A DNA stretch of 64,000 nucleotides from Fusarium oxysporum f. sp. lycopersici 4287 (GCF_000149955.1 NC_030991.1:2168340-2232339), one strand, 5' to 3'; counted from the first letter of the stretch, positions 34,951-46,116 are shown. Notes: generated by a model from the sequence alone, not told the origin. Numbers and translations are program-made.

Positions 34951-35520
34951 TCATGTGAATTTCCCAGTGATGAAGTCCAGCAACGCCGCTTCAACCATGT
35001 CCTTTGATTGGATATCATGCACCATGTCGATATATCTACTAGAAAATGGCATTATCAGCCTATTGCCCTCCAGATATCCCTCGTCATATAGCTCCCACAT
35101 GTCCTCCACAACTGTTGAACTTGACGTAGAGCCAGATCCCGGACTCGTTAGAGTTGAACCATCCCAACATGGCCGAACAATCCATTGCGACCGAATTACG
35201 TTTCCATTAGGGGCGGACACGCGCAGCCGAATACCGCCAGGCACACATTTGTAAACTGCTGACCATTGCATCCGCACCGTGAGCCCGGGGATCAGCGTGT
35301 ACAGCTCATCTATGTGGTATGTGCGAACAGTGGCGTCCCAAGGCCCAATAAAAGGATCGTCTGCGATCGACGCCGGCAGAGTTGAGATCTCCACAAAGCT
35401 GAGTACGGAGAAATTGTGTTTCAGGGTCGTGGTGTATTTCTGTAGCCAGCCAATGAGGAATTGAGGCGGAAGGTTGCCGGGAAGGGGGACCGTGACAGAG
35501 AAATGGTGTTGTGCCCGCAT
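34951..35520 (-). CDS. DUF7053-like fungal protein
   Basis: 189 residues from ATG 35520. The frame is open for 92 more codons upstream, but the homologous part begins at this Met (MRAQHHFSVTVPLPGNLPP). The layout fits the DUF7053 family of filamentous fungi, whose START/SRPBCC-like fold is an inference: an N-terminal strand plus QFLIGWLQKYTTTLKHNFSV, a central beta-rich region (ATVRTYHIDELYTLIPG, MQWSAVYKCVPGGIRLRVSA, PNGNVIRSQWIV) and a C-terminal helix (MVHDIQSKDMVEAALLDFI). A poly-Ser linker (SGSTSSST) interrupts the end. Ligand and role are unknown. No disruption seen. Confidence 0.6.
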   Translation of the reverse strand: MRAQHHFSVTVPLPGNLPPQFLIGWLQKYTTTLKHNFSVLSFVEISTLPASIADDPFIGPWDATVRTYHIDELYTLIPGLTVRMQWSAVYKCVPGGIRLRVSAPNGNVIRSQWIVRPCWDGSTLTSPGSGSTSSSTVVEDMWELYDEGYLEGNRLIMPFSSRYIDMVHDIQSKDMVEAALLDFITGKFT

Positions 35521-36675
35521 TAGTGGACTTGGTTTTATAATGCGAGTGGTTCGATGGTTGGTAATGCCCGTGAGCCTCAAAATATCAGCCGCCGCAATGA
35601 CGAGTTTGCTTTTGCCACAATGTGTAATGATTAATAAAATCAATGCGGGCTGACTGATGTGCGGGGTTTTTCGTATTTCTTGGCCTTTTAGCCGCAGCGA
35701 CGAGGAGGTCAGCCCTGTCGAGATAAGATAAGAAGCAATTTGAATGAGCCAAGACAGACTGCCATATGGTGAGTAACATTTGGCGTTCGTTAACACCGCC
35801 TGATTGGCTGTTGGTTTGGTCGGATCTGTTTCGAGCTATCCTACGCTGATTGGGCAAGCTTAGCCCTTATTGTGTGGGGGGGGGGGGGGGAGGGCCGGCT
35901 AATTCACAAAACCAGCACCTTGTCTCGCAGGCCGGGCATCAATGATCCTCAGCAACAACAGCCCTTAGTAATCAAGCTGGATGATTTAAAGTAAAACCTG
36001 TGGGATGGAATACCCCACACAGAAGATAGATCCAATCAACTCACTACTGCTGCTCATTATGAATGACCCGACCTTCAACCCATTTTAAGCACATCCAGTG
36101 CGACATGAAGCTTTTGGTACCCCGCTTGTACTGGTGTGATGACAGGGATAAGGTGGGGCGGGTACGGATTGGAGCCCCTTGAGCTCTTAGGAGATAACAC
36201 CACATACTTAACCTGCGGCTTATCGGTCGGAAACACGGAGGCGCCTTTAAACCGCAGGTGGGTGGTCTGGAATTTCATTGGCTGCTTTGCCATGTCCCGG
36301 GCTCCGTGAACAGTCCGGGCGTCGAGAGTTGCAGACGATTTGCCTCTGGGCGTAGACACGCGAGATGGGCAGTAAGAGTCCCCTATTCTTGATCGGCGCG
36401 ATTTGTCTGTCCGGGCTGGATCGGAACCCGAAGGTTTTGCCTGGGTACATGGACATGATCCACTAACTCCTTACTGGCCGCTTGCAACGAATGCGGCCAG
36501 TGAGCGCCATGAAACTTTCCATTTCCGGGAGGTCTTCAGCTGAATCCTTCAACTGACGCAACCACGAGCAAGCACCGGCAATAACGTCGCAAGCAGCCTC
36601 TTTTCATCTCCGTCAAAAAGTGTCGCGACCACCCATATCGGATTGTTTAGAACGCTCAAAGCCACGTCTTCCAAT
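35521..36675. other. intergenic region with a G15 tract and small frames
   Basis: It contains a 15-G run at 35876-35890 with GCAAGCTTAG at 35854-35863. Minus-strand frames at 36075-36456 (GKSSATLDARTVHGARDMAK, FPTDKPQVKYVVLSPKSSRG) look protein-like but are unrecognised. An open minus-strand frame directly abutting the LTR at 36675 (LEDVALSVLNNPIWVVATLF) could be the end of a truncated gene. Confidence 0.35.
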
Positions 36676-36857
36676 TGTTGTTTATATTGCGCATGATAAA
36701 ACGAATAGGCTCATTGTGTTGTTATTGTTCTAAGTTACATATGTCCGAGAGGAGCACAGCTCCTTACATAGTATCCACATCCCAGCCACCAGCAGATCGG
36801 ACCACCTTCGCCGCACTGTCTCAACAGCGCAGTAGTGCTGGGTGAAAATATATATTA

Positions 36858-38705
36858 ACGTTCGTCACCCACAGGCCGGCCACCCCCACAGACTGGCCAC
36901 CTCATTTCTTAGCCAGCCACCCAATTTGTACACACTTTAAACGGCCACAACTCTACGAATTTAATTCCAATTAATTTCAAACCAACACCGATCAATTCAA
37001 AATGCCTTCTTTTACTGAAAAAGATATAAGTACCGCGCTCCAGATGGTTGCAGATGGAGTTTCAGTGAACAAAGCAGCCGAAGCTTGTGGCATCAACCGT
37101 TCCACTCTACAAGGTCGGGTCAAAGGAAGCACAACACCAAGAGAAGCCCAAAAATCACGGCAAAAGCTCTCTGATATTCAGAAAAAGCGCCTGTGAGATT
37201 GGATTATCGTCCAGGCTGATCTAGGATGCCCTGTATCGCATCAGCAAGTCAGAGAGTTCGCCAGTAAGATTGCCGTCCGCAACGGCTTCCCAGAAGGCGT
37301 CGGAAAAAACTGGTTACAGGGCTTTTCAAGTCGAAATACAGATATTAGGACTTTAAAAGGCAAGAAAATTGATTCTGAGCGATACAATGGAGCATCTTCT
37401 GAACTGATAAAGGCCTTTTTTATGCTGCTGATGATGCCGGCGATACGAATAATCAAGCAGAAGAACAGATACAACGTCGACGAAGTTGGAATGATGGAAG
37501 GAATAGGAATGAACGGTCTATTCCTCGGTCACAAGGGCAAGAAGTCAGTACTTATTCGTCAACCTGGTTCCAGGTCTTGGATTACAATACTCGAGTGTAT
37601 CTCAGCAACCGGGAAAGTCCTGAGACCTGCAGTTATCTTCAAGGGGAAAACAGTTCAACAACAACATTTCCCTGAAGATTTGGACTCCCTAGATGACTGG
37701 GAGTTCAGCTGTAGTGAAAACGGTTGGACAAGCAATAAATTGGCGTTGGTTTGGTTGAAAAAAGTTTTTATTCCATCGACAAAGCCCGAGAATAAGAACG
37801 AACCCCGACTTCTTATTCTTGACGGTCATGGAAGTCATATGACTGAGGAATTCCTTTGGAAATGCTATAATAACAATATATATCTGTCATTTCTTCCTGC
37901 TCACGCTTCCCACGTCCTACAGCCACTGGATGTTGCTGTATTTGGACCGCTGAAGAGAGCATATCGTCGACTTCTTTCAGATCTCGCTTGTATCGCTGAT
38001 AGCAGCCATATCGGCAAGATTACATTTCTATATACTTACGACAAAGCTCGGAAAGAAGCTATCACGAAGTCCAACGACCTCGCCGGCTTCAAAGCCACTG
38101 GACTGTGGCCTGTCAATCTGGCGAAGGTCCTGATGAACCCAATGGTCACTGAGACACCTTCTCCCGCTGCCACAGCGATTTCGCCCGCCAAAGAGCAGGA
38201 TTCCAGTCTCTTGAAGACTCCCCGGTCGTCTGTACAGCTTCGGCGAGCTCTAGAGGCTGTCCCAGCGACTGCTACTCAAGATCCGACCGTCAGGCTGCTG
38301 TTCAGGAAGATTGGAAGGCAATTGGATAGTCAGAACTTCGAAATGGAAAAGCAGAATAGAGAAATATGTGTTCTGCAACGCGAAAGAGAAGAATATCTCC
38401 CGAAAAGGCGTAAAAAGGTTATCTATAACCCAAATGCCGAGTTCGCAAAGATTCCAGCGATAAAGAAGGCTCGTGAACAGATGTGGAGGACTTTGCAACC
38501 AGAAAGAACGGCAAATAGGGTCCAGAAATTAAAACTTGAGGATCTTTGTACTCAGTTTCATTTAAATATTCACTGACCAGACTTTTATTTAATATAAAAA
38601 GTGTGGTGTTGAGATAATTAATTAATTGATTACAATATCTGGTTCTTGGTGTTTTGGCCGAGGTGGCCAGTCTGTGGGAGTGGCCGGTCTGTGGGTGACG
38701 GACGT
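36858..38705 (+). mobile_element. Tan-like pogo element C, inserted in the LTR
   Basis: Inverted termini of about 45 bp with three mismatches, beginning ACGTTCGTCACCCACAGGCC at 36858 and, from the right end at 38705, ACGTCCGTCACCCACAGACC. They are flanked by TA at 36856-36857 and 38706-38707. Length 1848 bp. The TIR contains two CCCACAG-GGCCAC half-repeats. ACGT start and overall style resemble Tan1/Vader. Confidence 0.92.
37002..38576 (+). pseudogene. Tan/pogo transposase of element C (one premature stop)
   Basis: ATG 37002 starts an HTH of psq/CENP-B type (MVADGVSVNKAAEACGINRS, TLQGRVKGST). The frame is broken only by TGA at 37194-37196, then continues in the same frame through the second DNA-binding part (VSHQQVREFASKIAVRNGFP) and the full catalytic domain to 38576. 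Catalytic Asp residues are YNVDEVGMMEG, LLILDGHGSHMT and HVLQPLDVAVFGPLKRA. It ends with a coiled-coil and the basic YLPKRRKKVIYNPNAEF tail. About 524 codons. A single Trp/Arg-to-stop change separates it from an intact gene; a sequencing error would make it functional. Confidence 0.88.
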
Positions 38706-38859
38706 TATATGAAACTTGATTGTTCATTATTGAGCTGAGAGTTCTTCTCGGGTTTATATCTCTAGATGATGGTATCTAGGACTTTTGGACTTTAAATCTA
38801 GGACTTTCAGACTAACAGTCTGAATCCTGAAGATAAGGGGAATTCCCAGTTTCCCAACA

Positions 38860-39661
38860 TATCCTCAGCCAGTATCTCGGCTGGCCTGCGATTTTCTGGT
38901 TCTGTGCCATTCTCGCGGCCACCTGGCTTGTCATCTTCACCCTCATGGTCCCCGAGTCGTGCCGCAAGGTGGTTGGCAATGGGAGTATCCCAGCACAGCG
39001 CTGGAACCGGCCCTTGATGGATTTCCTCCGCAAAAACAAAGGCGGGGCTCAGGAGGAAGTCGCCTCTTCGATCGCGAAGCTCCGGTTTCCCAACCCTCTT
39101 CGAACGATCAAAATTATCTTCGAACAAGAGATGTTTCTGGTATTGGTGTACAACTCTATCTTGTACCTCGACTTCATCACTGTGGCTGCGACTCTGTCGA
39201 CCCTGTTCAAGGAGATCTACGGCTTCAACACCCTCGAGTTGGGCCTCTGCTACCTGCCATATGAAGCAGGTTGCTGTATAGCCAGTCTTGGGCAAGGGTA
39301 TCTCGACTGGAATTACGCTCGCATCGCCCGCAAGATAGGCTTCTCCATCGATCGCCGTTGGATTGTGCATAACGGGGAGCTTCAGCATCATGAACACGCT
39401 GATCGTCGACCTAAACCCGAACTCGCCTGCCACTGCGACGGCAGCTAACAATCTTGTCAGGTGTCTGATGGGCGGCGTGGGCACTGCGATAGTCGACTAC
39501 ATGATCTCCAGGTTGGTAAGAGGATGGTCATTTACATTGCTGGCTGGTCTGCCTGTGGTTTTGTTTCCGAGGATGCTGGCCATTGAGAGGCGAGGGCCGG
39601 AGTGGAGGAAAAAGAGAGGCGGCAGGCAGAGCAAGCGCAGACAGCGTGATAGCTTACAGTA
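38860..39661 (+). pseudogene. MFS transporter (DHA1-like), 5' half lost at the LTR
   Basis: The reading frame is open right from the LTR boundary: LSQYLGWPAIFWFCAILAAT, TWLVIFTLMVPESCRKVVGN, GSIPAQRWNRPLMDFLRK, then the second-half helices (FLVLVYNSILYLDFITVAAT, GLCYLPYEAGC). A frameshift with loss of some helices near 39360 moves to a frame with GSFSIMNTLIVDLNPNSPAT, AANNLVRCLMGGVGTAIVDY and a basic C-terminus to 39661. This matches fungal drug:H+ antiporter-1 type transporters from about helix 6 on. The N-terminal half is not in the window. Confidence 0.82.
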
Positions 39662-40010
39662 GACTGCCTGGATTTTCTTTCTAGTTTTTATAACTTCTTT
39701 TTTGTCCTCTACTGTACCCTACACTTCCGTTTTAATTGAACTTGGCATCATGGAAACGAAAAATGCCAGCGACATGAGGGTCGAGGGTGTGAATAGCGAC
39801 GATGAGGGGGGCAAGGAGGGGAGACGAACGCATGGCGGCGATGAACCAATTCCCGCTGCGTTTCCCTCAGGTCTTGGAGGTATCGCCCGACCAGGGAGAC
39901 TGGTCGCGGGACATTTCGCCTATAAGAACAATCTGCCGGCTGTCGGAAATGATATTATAACCTTTCGCGCCAGGCCTTGGATGCACCTTCCTGGCTCATC
40001 ATCTAGAGGA

Positions 40011-40505
40011 TCATTTATTAGTAGTCGTGGTCCACTCGCAGCCATCGACACAGTGGCCCAGGACCCTGCAATAGGTGCACCAACTCTCCTCATCCGTGTG
40101 AGCAAAAGGGCACCTTGTATCCTGGCGACAGCCTACACAACTGCATTTTCTCGTCTTCCACCATCTCATATCCCGGCCTGGGTTCCCCTCAGGACACTGC
40201 TGCCTTTGGCGCTGGTGACGGCGGTGGTCCTTCTCCGGGTCAGATCGTCTCACCGCCTCCCATCCGTTGTGGCCCCCAGGTCTGTCGTAGAGGCCTCCTC
40301 CCTCCACGTCTTTGGTTCCATCGCCAGGTTGCAGGTCCGCGTCCCCAGACCTGACGAATTCGTACCTAATGTAATGAATGGGCCAGGACCTTGTTGCTGT
40401 GGCTACGCCAATAGGCGCGAAGTGGGACTGGAAGAACAACAAAACTCTGATTACTGTGGCCTTTTCCTTCCTTCCTTCTTTCCTCAGCTTGAAAGTAAAT
40501 GGCAT
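40011..40505 (-). pseudogene. retrotransposon gag-like remnant with a CCHC knuckle
   Basis: An open frame whose recognisable element is CTYCRVLGHCVDGC, an exact C-x2-C-x4-H-x4-C zinc knuckle, preceded by Gln/Arg-rich sequence. It is probably a gag fragment of a Ty1/copia or LINE element; the protease fragment at 40689 is on the other strand, so they are not one unit. Confidence 0.4.
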
Positions 40506-40688
40506 CGGAATAGATACTTGGAATCCAATTACTATAAGCCATGCACAACCAACACGATGACGTCAAAAATCTTCACATTAAGGAATCGAACCATATGACG
40601 GTCGAAAGGTCCTTTATGATGCTGAAAGATAAAGTCTCGAGCGAAGCCATGCTGACGGGCAAAGTCACTGGATAACATCAGTGCACGT

Positions 40689-40919
40689 ATGAAATGGCCG
40701 TTCGATACTGGTTCTACAGTTCATATCTGCAATAGGCGGAGTCTCCTCCGCGAATTACGATCTGCAACGCGAACTGTCCTTGTTACTGGTGGCGGGAAGG
40801 TTTTCCCATCCGGTAGAGGAACAGTAAATTTTACCTTTATAAGCAAGTGGCAAGAAGGAGTCACCATTAACCTCAAGGACACCTTGTATATCCCTGAGTT
40901 TCCAGTCAACGTCATGTAA
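40689..40919 (+). pseudogene. Ty1/copia polyprotein fragment (protease region)
   Basis: A 76-codon frame with FDTGSTVHICNRRSLL, the DTG/DSG aspartic-protease motif followed by the copia-type SxHICN, then a TGGGK...GRGTV block and LKDTLYIPEFPVNVM, the standard end of the copia protease region. No integrase or reverse transcriptase follows. It is a small relic, possibly of the family that supplied the LTRs, though nothing here proves that. Confidence 0.7.
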
Positions 40920-41425
40920 GGCTCATATGGAAATATAAATAGGGCCTTCACGTTCATTAAAACAAATAATTACGGTACAATCAGTACAATATTAACCAAC
41001 TTTCTATCAAGTGCACTCAGCATCACTGCGCAATCCAACAACAAAACGTCGCGGAACGCTGTATGTATTGCTCGCGTGCTGTTGAAGAGTAGCCTAAGAT
41101 AGGAGCTCCTAATGCCCAGCCTCGATTTGGTGAATCGGATACTTGAGAGCGAATTAGCATATAGAGCGGGGGTTTCCCTCCTCTTTGGGGGATATGAAAG
41201 TGGTTCTCAACATTGTCTATGTCATTTATTGGTATGGTCTATGAACCCCTCTCAGTTGCCATGCTCGCTGAGATTCGTCGCGAGTTCCTGACTTGAAGAA
41301 CAACGCCCATGACTTTATTCAAAAGGAGTTCCTGGCTCTGCCATAAAATCAGACGATAACACCGGGAGAAGAAGTAATCCGTCATCATCGGATGGCTATT
41401 TCAAACCAAGATTTCAGTGTAGTAC
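40920..41425. other. spacer
   Basis: AT-rich and without a recognisable gene; lies downstream of the NmrA-like gene and of the copia scrap. Confidence 0.35.
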
Positions 41426-42515
41426 TCAATCGGTCTTCCAGGCCTCGGTCAGCAGCTCCTCGACCTTGCGGACCTTGACTTCTGGGAAGTCATCCTGAAT
41501 GGCGTGGCCATACTTCAGATCGAAAGCGCCCGTGCCAAACATGATGCCAAAGGTCGCCAAGATGGACTGAAGCATCGGCTTGGGAATGAACTTGTAGGCC
41601 TCGGGATGACCCGGGAGTTCGGCGACGGTATGCGTCTTGAGTGTATCCAGGGTGTCGTACGTGACCTTGAACTTTGTCTTCTTTACCTTCTCGCCAATGG
41701 CAATCATTTGGTCCCAGGTGATCTTTTCGGCGATGCAGTACGTCTCCGGCTCCCACTTCGGGAGGGTCAGGGCCTTGGCGACAAGCTTGGCCATGTCGAC
41801 CGTGTGGGTGAGTGCGACGGGGATATCTCCGCGGATGGGGATGGCGGCGGTGTTATGGGCAAAATCGACAACGATGGAAAAAGGCTGCATATAAGTCTTG
41901 ACACCGGGGTAGGTGAACCAATCCAAGAAATAGCCCGGAATCCAGATGCTGTACTCGAGGTTGCTCGCGGTCACCGCGTCAATGACATCAGTCTTGAACT
42001 TGGCGGGAGGAAAGATGTCGATGATCCTGGCACACTGATCAGCCTGCGGCTATAAATTATACAGCAAGAAGGAAATGGAAGACCGCCAATCCGAGAGCGA
42101 TTGTGGTAAGAAATGCTTACTCTTGGCCGAACTTGATGCCCCAAATGGCGGGAATGTAGCGCTTGGTGACGCTGGAAGCCTCGGCGGCCTTGATGAGGCT
42201 CAGCTCTGGATCGGCGCCAGTGACGAGGTTGAGAGTTGAGATGACGACCTCAACTTTCTCATCCTCGAGAAGCTTCGTCAGAGCTTGCACGTTGCTGTAA
42301 TCGACGGCAATGATACGAGCGCCGATCTTCTCCGACAGCGCGGCGTCCTCCTGCAGTGGCATGCCGTCAGCTTCGCCGCGGCAGTCAAGCGATTGGTGCC
42401 AGCCTACCTCGCGAGCTAGGATGATGGGCGTGAATTTTCCGTCTTCTAGAATGGCCTCGACGATGGTGCGGCCAAGGTTGCCACGGCCTCCGGGAACAGC
42501 GACGACGGGAAACAT
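41426..42515 (-). CDS. NmrA-like/isoflavone-reductase-family NAD(P)-binding protein
   Basis: Two exons: 42515-42121 and 42026-41426, with a 94-nt intron (donor GTAAGC, acceptor GCCAG). The protein is 331 residues. The N-terminus MFPVVAVPGGRGNLGRTIVE carries the GGxGxxG Rossmann loop. Further on are IIAVDYSNVQALTKLLEDEK, VVISTLNLV, KRYIPAIWGIKFGQE and DIFPPAKFKTDVIDAV, typical of the atypical short-chain reductase NmrA/PCBER group. No catalytic substrate can be assigned; members act as redox-sensing regulators or as NADPH reductases in secondary metabolism. Cytoplasmic (no signal peptide). The frame is intact and both splice sites are canonical. Confidence 0.87.
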
Positions 42516-43384
42516 GATGGTGGTGATTGAAGTGTGATCAAAGGTGTTTAGCAAGCTATCAAGGAGGGTCAGTGGTCCAAGTTGTTCAGAGGGTGACGAT
42601 GGGCTGTTTTAGCGATGGACTTTGCTCGAGGAATGGTTGTAGATTGCAAAGAGGCATCATGAAATTTGTTGCTCCAGCTTGGATTTTAAACAGCTGGCCT
42701 TATACCAATTCCCTCGAGAGTCGAGCAACGATTCTCGGAGTCGGGAACATCATAAAGTTTCAGTACTCTAGAAATCCGCCGCATTCGAGCGGAGTTTGGT
42801 AATCATCCCGGGCTTTACAAATCTGTAGCCAGTCCTTTTGGCTGAGACACGCCGGATACAGTGGAACAAAGCCGGGCCAACTCCATCATGCGGCTGTCGT
42901 CTGCATGGCACATGGGAGTCCAGGAAATCCAAGCTTACCTAAGCGGATGTTGGATGGCTGAGCCGTGTCCGACGCCAAGGGGCCTACAGTGGGGGGGGCA
43001 ATAATTTTGAATCCAACATCACGTACCGCGCCTAGCCGGCCTAGGCCTAATTGAGCATTTTTCTGTGATGCTGCTGCAAGCAACCCAGATCAATTTCGTT
43101 AGTATTTAGTATCTCTGAGTTTGCGTACCGGACAGGGGGGTCTAGCCAACCAGAGGACATCAAATGAAAGGTACATTCAGCCCCACCTAATTTATGCGGT
43201 GATAGAAGTCCCAACAATTCCCGGATCTACATAGGGGTACTTTGCACTCCTGACAGCCATACCGTGACTGAACCCTTTTGCCCCTATTCCCATTGTTTGT
43301 ATTAGCTTGTAAGGGCTGCGGTTGACCCTTTCCAACCCGTATTCCTTTACAAGCTTTACAAGGCGAGGCGTTTTTATTTCGGAC
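42516..43384. other. spacer between NmrA-like gene and piggyBac
   Basis: No gene recognised. It contains an 8-G run near 42993 and short pyrimidine tracts. The left end of the piggyBac element should lie in 43100-43380, but I could not identify a TTAA-flanked inverted repeat. Confidence 0.35.
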
Positions 43385-45096
43385 CTAATTATGCATTGTT
43401 ACAGGCGTAAATTCGTCTCCAGTACGAAATCTCTGCCTTGACTGACTGTCAGGTTGATACTTAGCAATGAGGCTATCCACAATGTGTTGCCGCCAGTCAG
43501 CTTGTGACTTTATATGTTTCCACTGTGGCTGCCCTTTAAGCTGTAAAATGAAGCTATTGATCAGGGCTATTTCTAGCAGGAAGTCCCAAGCTAGGGTCTT
43601 CCAGCTGCCCCTACGGACACGGCGGTCAGGGCTCCAATAGGCTCGCCTTTGGTCACCTTGGTCCACAGCATTCATTTGTTCATTGTAGATAGCAGCAATT
43701 GACGGGATAGAAATAACCTTCACAGGCTCGGCACCAAAAATACGCTTAATTGGCCGTGCTGGCGGTTGGTCTGTTGTCGGTCTCTTCCTCTTGCGGTCAA
43801 CACGTTCAACGCCTGTGAAAACCGTAGATAAAAATAACATAAGAGCGTTGTCTTTCCAAATGATCTGATTAACCTAACCAAAGACATATTAGTAAGGGAA
43901 ATCATAGAGGTCCTATCTTTCTAACTGACCAGGTTATCCTTCGTAGGGACTGCCGTAAGGTAGTTAAACTCAAGGTCAGCGGCTGCTGTGTTATTAACCT
44001 TCTTCAGCTTGACTAGGGGTTTATAGAAGCCACATTTCTGACAGGCTATGCCTGTGGCTCCGTGCCCTAGTTAATAAAGCCGGCGGAAGAGGTTAGGGTA
44101 GGAGAATAGGTTATCTAGGAATACGTGATACCTGGCTTTTGGCAGCAATTTTACTAGGGCAACAACCACAGCTTGGGTAGGATTTAGATGCTCTGCTCTC
44201 TCTGACTTCCTAACTGGCCGTCTTTGCCGCTGTTTCCGTACCTGTGGTGATTTTCGCCGGTAAGCAGGCCTGACCCCTACGGGCGCGTATTTTCGATGTG
44301 GCCGGTGCCAAAGCCACCGGAGGAAATAGCCTTCTTGGGCCACAACCCAAGCTTTGAAGCCTCGAGGGATAGGCTTGTTAGGTACGACTGTTGTCTCTAA
44401 GTCTCTCCCTAGGAAGCGGACCATACACTCATCTATAGCAATAGATGTGCCTGGTGAGTAGAAGTCTAAAAACGCCTGCTGTATATGGTCAGACCAGGAC
44501 CTAACCCGGATGAAGGTTCGGCTATAATCCTCAATAGAAGCTTCCTTATCGATAGTTGTGTGGTCAAAAAGGCGAAGGTTCCGTGACAATAGCTGGAATC
44601 GTGTGTAAGTCATCCATTTTGTAATTGGATGAAGAGGGCGTTGCTTCCCTAGGGACGAAGCCTTCCAATAGTCCTTGATCTGCTTATCTGTGTGTAGTCT
44701 CATATAAATGAAGATTGCAATCCATATATAGATTTCTGCAGCAGAGGTTGATTTCCATTGGAATAGCCGTGACTGTGGCTTCAATGTACGACGGCCACAG
44801 CGAGCCTCTTCAAGCACGTGGCTAGCCCAACTATTCGTGTAACAGGCCCAGCTTTCTATTAGCGAAATAGGTACAAATTGCTGGAATAGCAACAGCGGCT
44901 CTTGGGGCAAGGCTGTGATCTTAGGGGCCCGAATTGGAAGCTTCAATGGCCGAAAACGGTAGCCGCGGGAGGGATCCGGAGCTTTGATTGGTCGGCAGGT
45001 ATTATCAGCCTGCTGCTCGCGGCGGCTGTTAGCAACAACAATACAGCTATCGTCATACGCGTTGACCGCTAGGCCGGAGTCTTGTTGAGAAGCCAT
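43385..45096 (-). pseudogene. piggyBac (PGBD/DDE_Tnp_1_7) transposase, interrupted
   Basis: The N-terminal and central part runs from MASQQDSG at 45096 to a stop at 44071. It has the domain start KIT...LFQQFVPISLIESW, STSAAEIYIWIAIFIYM, the first catalytic Asp in SIAIDECMVRFLGRD and the second in HVFLDNLFSYPNLF. After about 230 bp with several stops, the C-terminal part (43840-43385) has YNEQMNAVDQGDQRRAYW with the third Asp and LAWDFLLEIALINSF. All three catalytic aspartates survive, but the coding sequence is broken. The usual C-terminal Cys-rich finger is not evident. Confidence 0.85.
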
Positions 45097-45239
45097 GAGG
45101 TCGTAAGGAATGAATAAGAAATGTATGATGAAATGGGCGGGGTTGATTCCTCTGGCCCTCCAGGTCACTCCATGTACATCAGCCAAAGTGGGGGTCATGC
45201 GGGGCTCGGTACGGAAGTGTAGGCTTATGACACTCATAG

Positions 45240-45408
45240 AGATATGCGGCAAGATGGGACATAATGCAAGGACATGTCAGGAGGATATTGAGGTATCCGG
45301 AGAAGAGGATAGTAGGTAATTTTAATTGATTGGCTAGTTTGTGGTGTTTTTGTTGTAACATTTAGTTTGAAGGCTAAGAAAAGTGGCTCACATACTAGTG
45401 ATTCACGT
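45240..45408 (+). mobile_element. 3' remnant (F) of a zinc-knuckle Tan-like element
   Basis: The frame ending at 45319 reads CGKMGHNARTCQED and SGEEDSR, nearly the same as the C-terminal zinc knuckle of the element E transposase. The following 3' sequence (TTTTAATTGATTGGCTAG) also matches E, and the remnant ends TTCACGT at 45408 followed by TA, like the E terminus. The rest of the element is missing; the piggyBac start lies 145 bp to the left. Confidence 0.6.
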
Positions 45409-45487
45409 TATACTTACGGAGGCAATTGTAATAGTGACGCAGTCTAGTAATATTAAGTTAAAGCGTGGCGTGAAACGTAAGATTTGC

Positions 45488-45562
45488 AAGATAGCCCCGC
45501 TGAAGTAGCTCTAGCCCCAAGTCGGCGCTAGCTAACCCTAAATGTGGGGTTGGGGCTATTTT
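45488..45562. repeat. inverted repeat, MITE-like hairpin 1
   Basis: AAGATAGCCCC at 45488 pairs with GGGGCTATTTT ending at 45562 (one mismatch), with a second internal pair AGCCCCAA/TTGGGGCT. About 75 bp in all. Confidence 0.6.
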
Positions 45563-45589
45563 AAGCCAATCAGCTACTCGGCTTCGCTC

Positions 45590-45658
45590 CAAGCGATTTG
45601 GCTCCAAAACGCAAGCGAGATAACCGAATTTGTTAGACGATTTGAGTCAAATCGCTTG
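45590..45658. repeat. inverted repeat, MITE-like hairpin 2
   Basis: CAAGCGATTTGGCTC (45590-45604) pairs with GAGTCAAATCGCTTG (45644-45658), 14 of 15 bases. It directly follows hairpin 1. Confidence 0.65.
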
Positions 45659-46116
45659 CGAATGATACCTAGCCCAGCACGTCCTGTGCCCCAATAGGGG
45701 ACTTTCACAAGCCTCATGGCCCCTCGGACGAAAAGTATACATGCATACATACATAGCTCGTATTTGATCTCAACGATTTGTACTTTTCCCAATCCTCCCA
45801 GCACGTGTCAGCGCTTACTGTGTGGTGCGGGGCAAAGTACGGCAACTTCCGATAAGTTGTGGCATCGCAATTGGCCAACACCTCGTAAGTTAGGAGGAGT
45901 ATTACAGCTGTGACATGTGTGGTTGACATTGGTGAGGCGATGGTATAAAAGTTCCAAATCTGGTTGGACGGAGCGTATTCAGCCTGACAAGTTCTGTAAG
46001 GCCAAAATTTTAACTTTCCAGCTTTCAGCGGAGGGTTATGGTACAATATAAACTCCTGAACTCGCACAATACTACCTGCCCGTTCTATTCAGCCTTTTCT
46101 TGAACAATCTGACACC
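45659..46116. promoter_or_regulatory. upstream region of the FAD oxidase gene
   Basis: No coding frame of note. A TATA-like stretch, GTATAAAAGTTCC, lies at about 45941 and another, TACAATATAAAC, at about 46041. These are candidate core-promoter elements by sequence only. Confidence 0.3.

Larger units (their letters stand above)
36676..38859 (-). mobile_element. LTR copy 2, split by element C
   Basis: Read on the minus strand from 38859 it starts TGTTGGGAAACTGGGAATTC, has TCAGACTGTTAGTCTGAAAG and TATAAACCCGAGAAGAAC (TATA-like), and ends GCGCAATATAAACAACA at 36676, giving TGTTG...CAACA termini. Removing element C and one TA leaves 334 bp. The flanking pentamers differ (CCAAT and TATCC), so no target duplication. 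The TG end lies inside a former MFS transporter gene. Confidence 0.75.

Noticed and set aside
36075..36456. Considered as a small secreted protein gene
   Set aside because: No signal peptide, and the two frames do not join by a clear intron.
39702..40598. 298-codon plus-strand frame
   Set aside because: Overlaps the gag-like knuckle frame on the other strand, has a low-complexity composition and no recognisable domain; the knuckle gives the minus strand better support.
41490..42055. Plus-strand frames over the NmrA-like gene
   Set aside because: Antisense to a well-supported two-exon gene.
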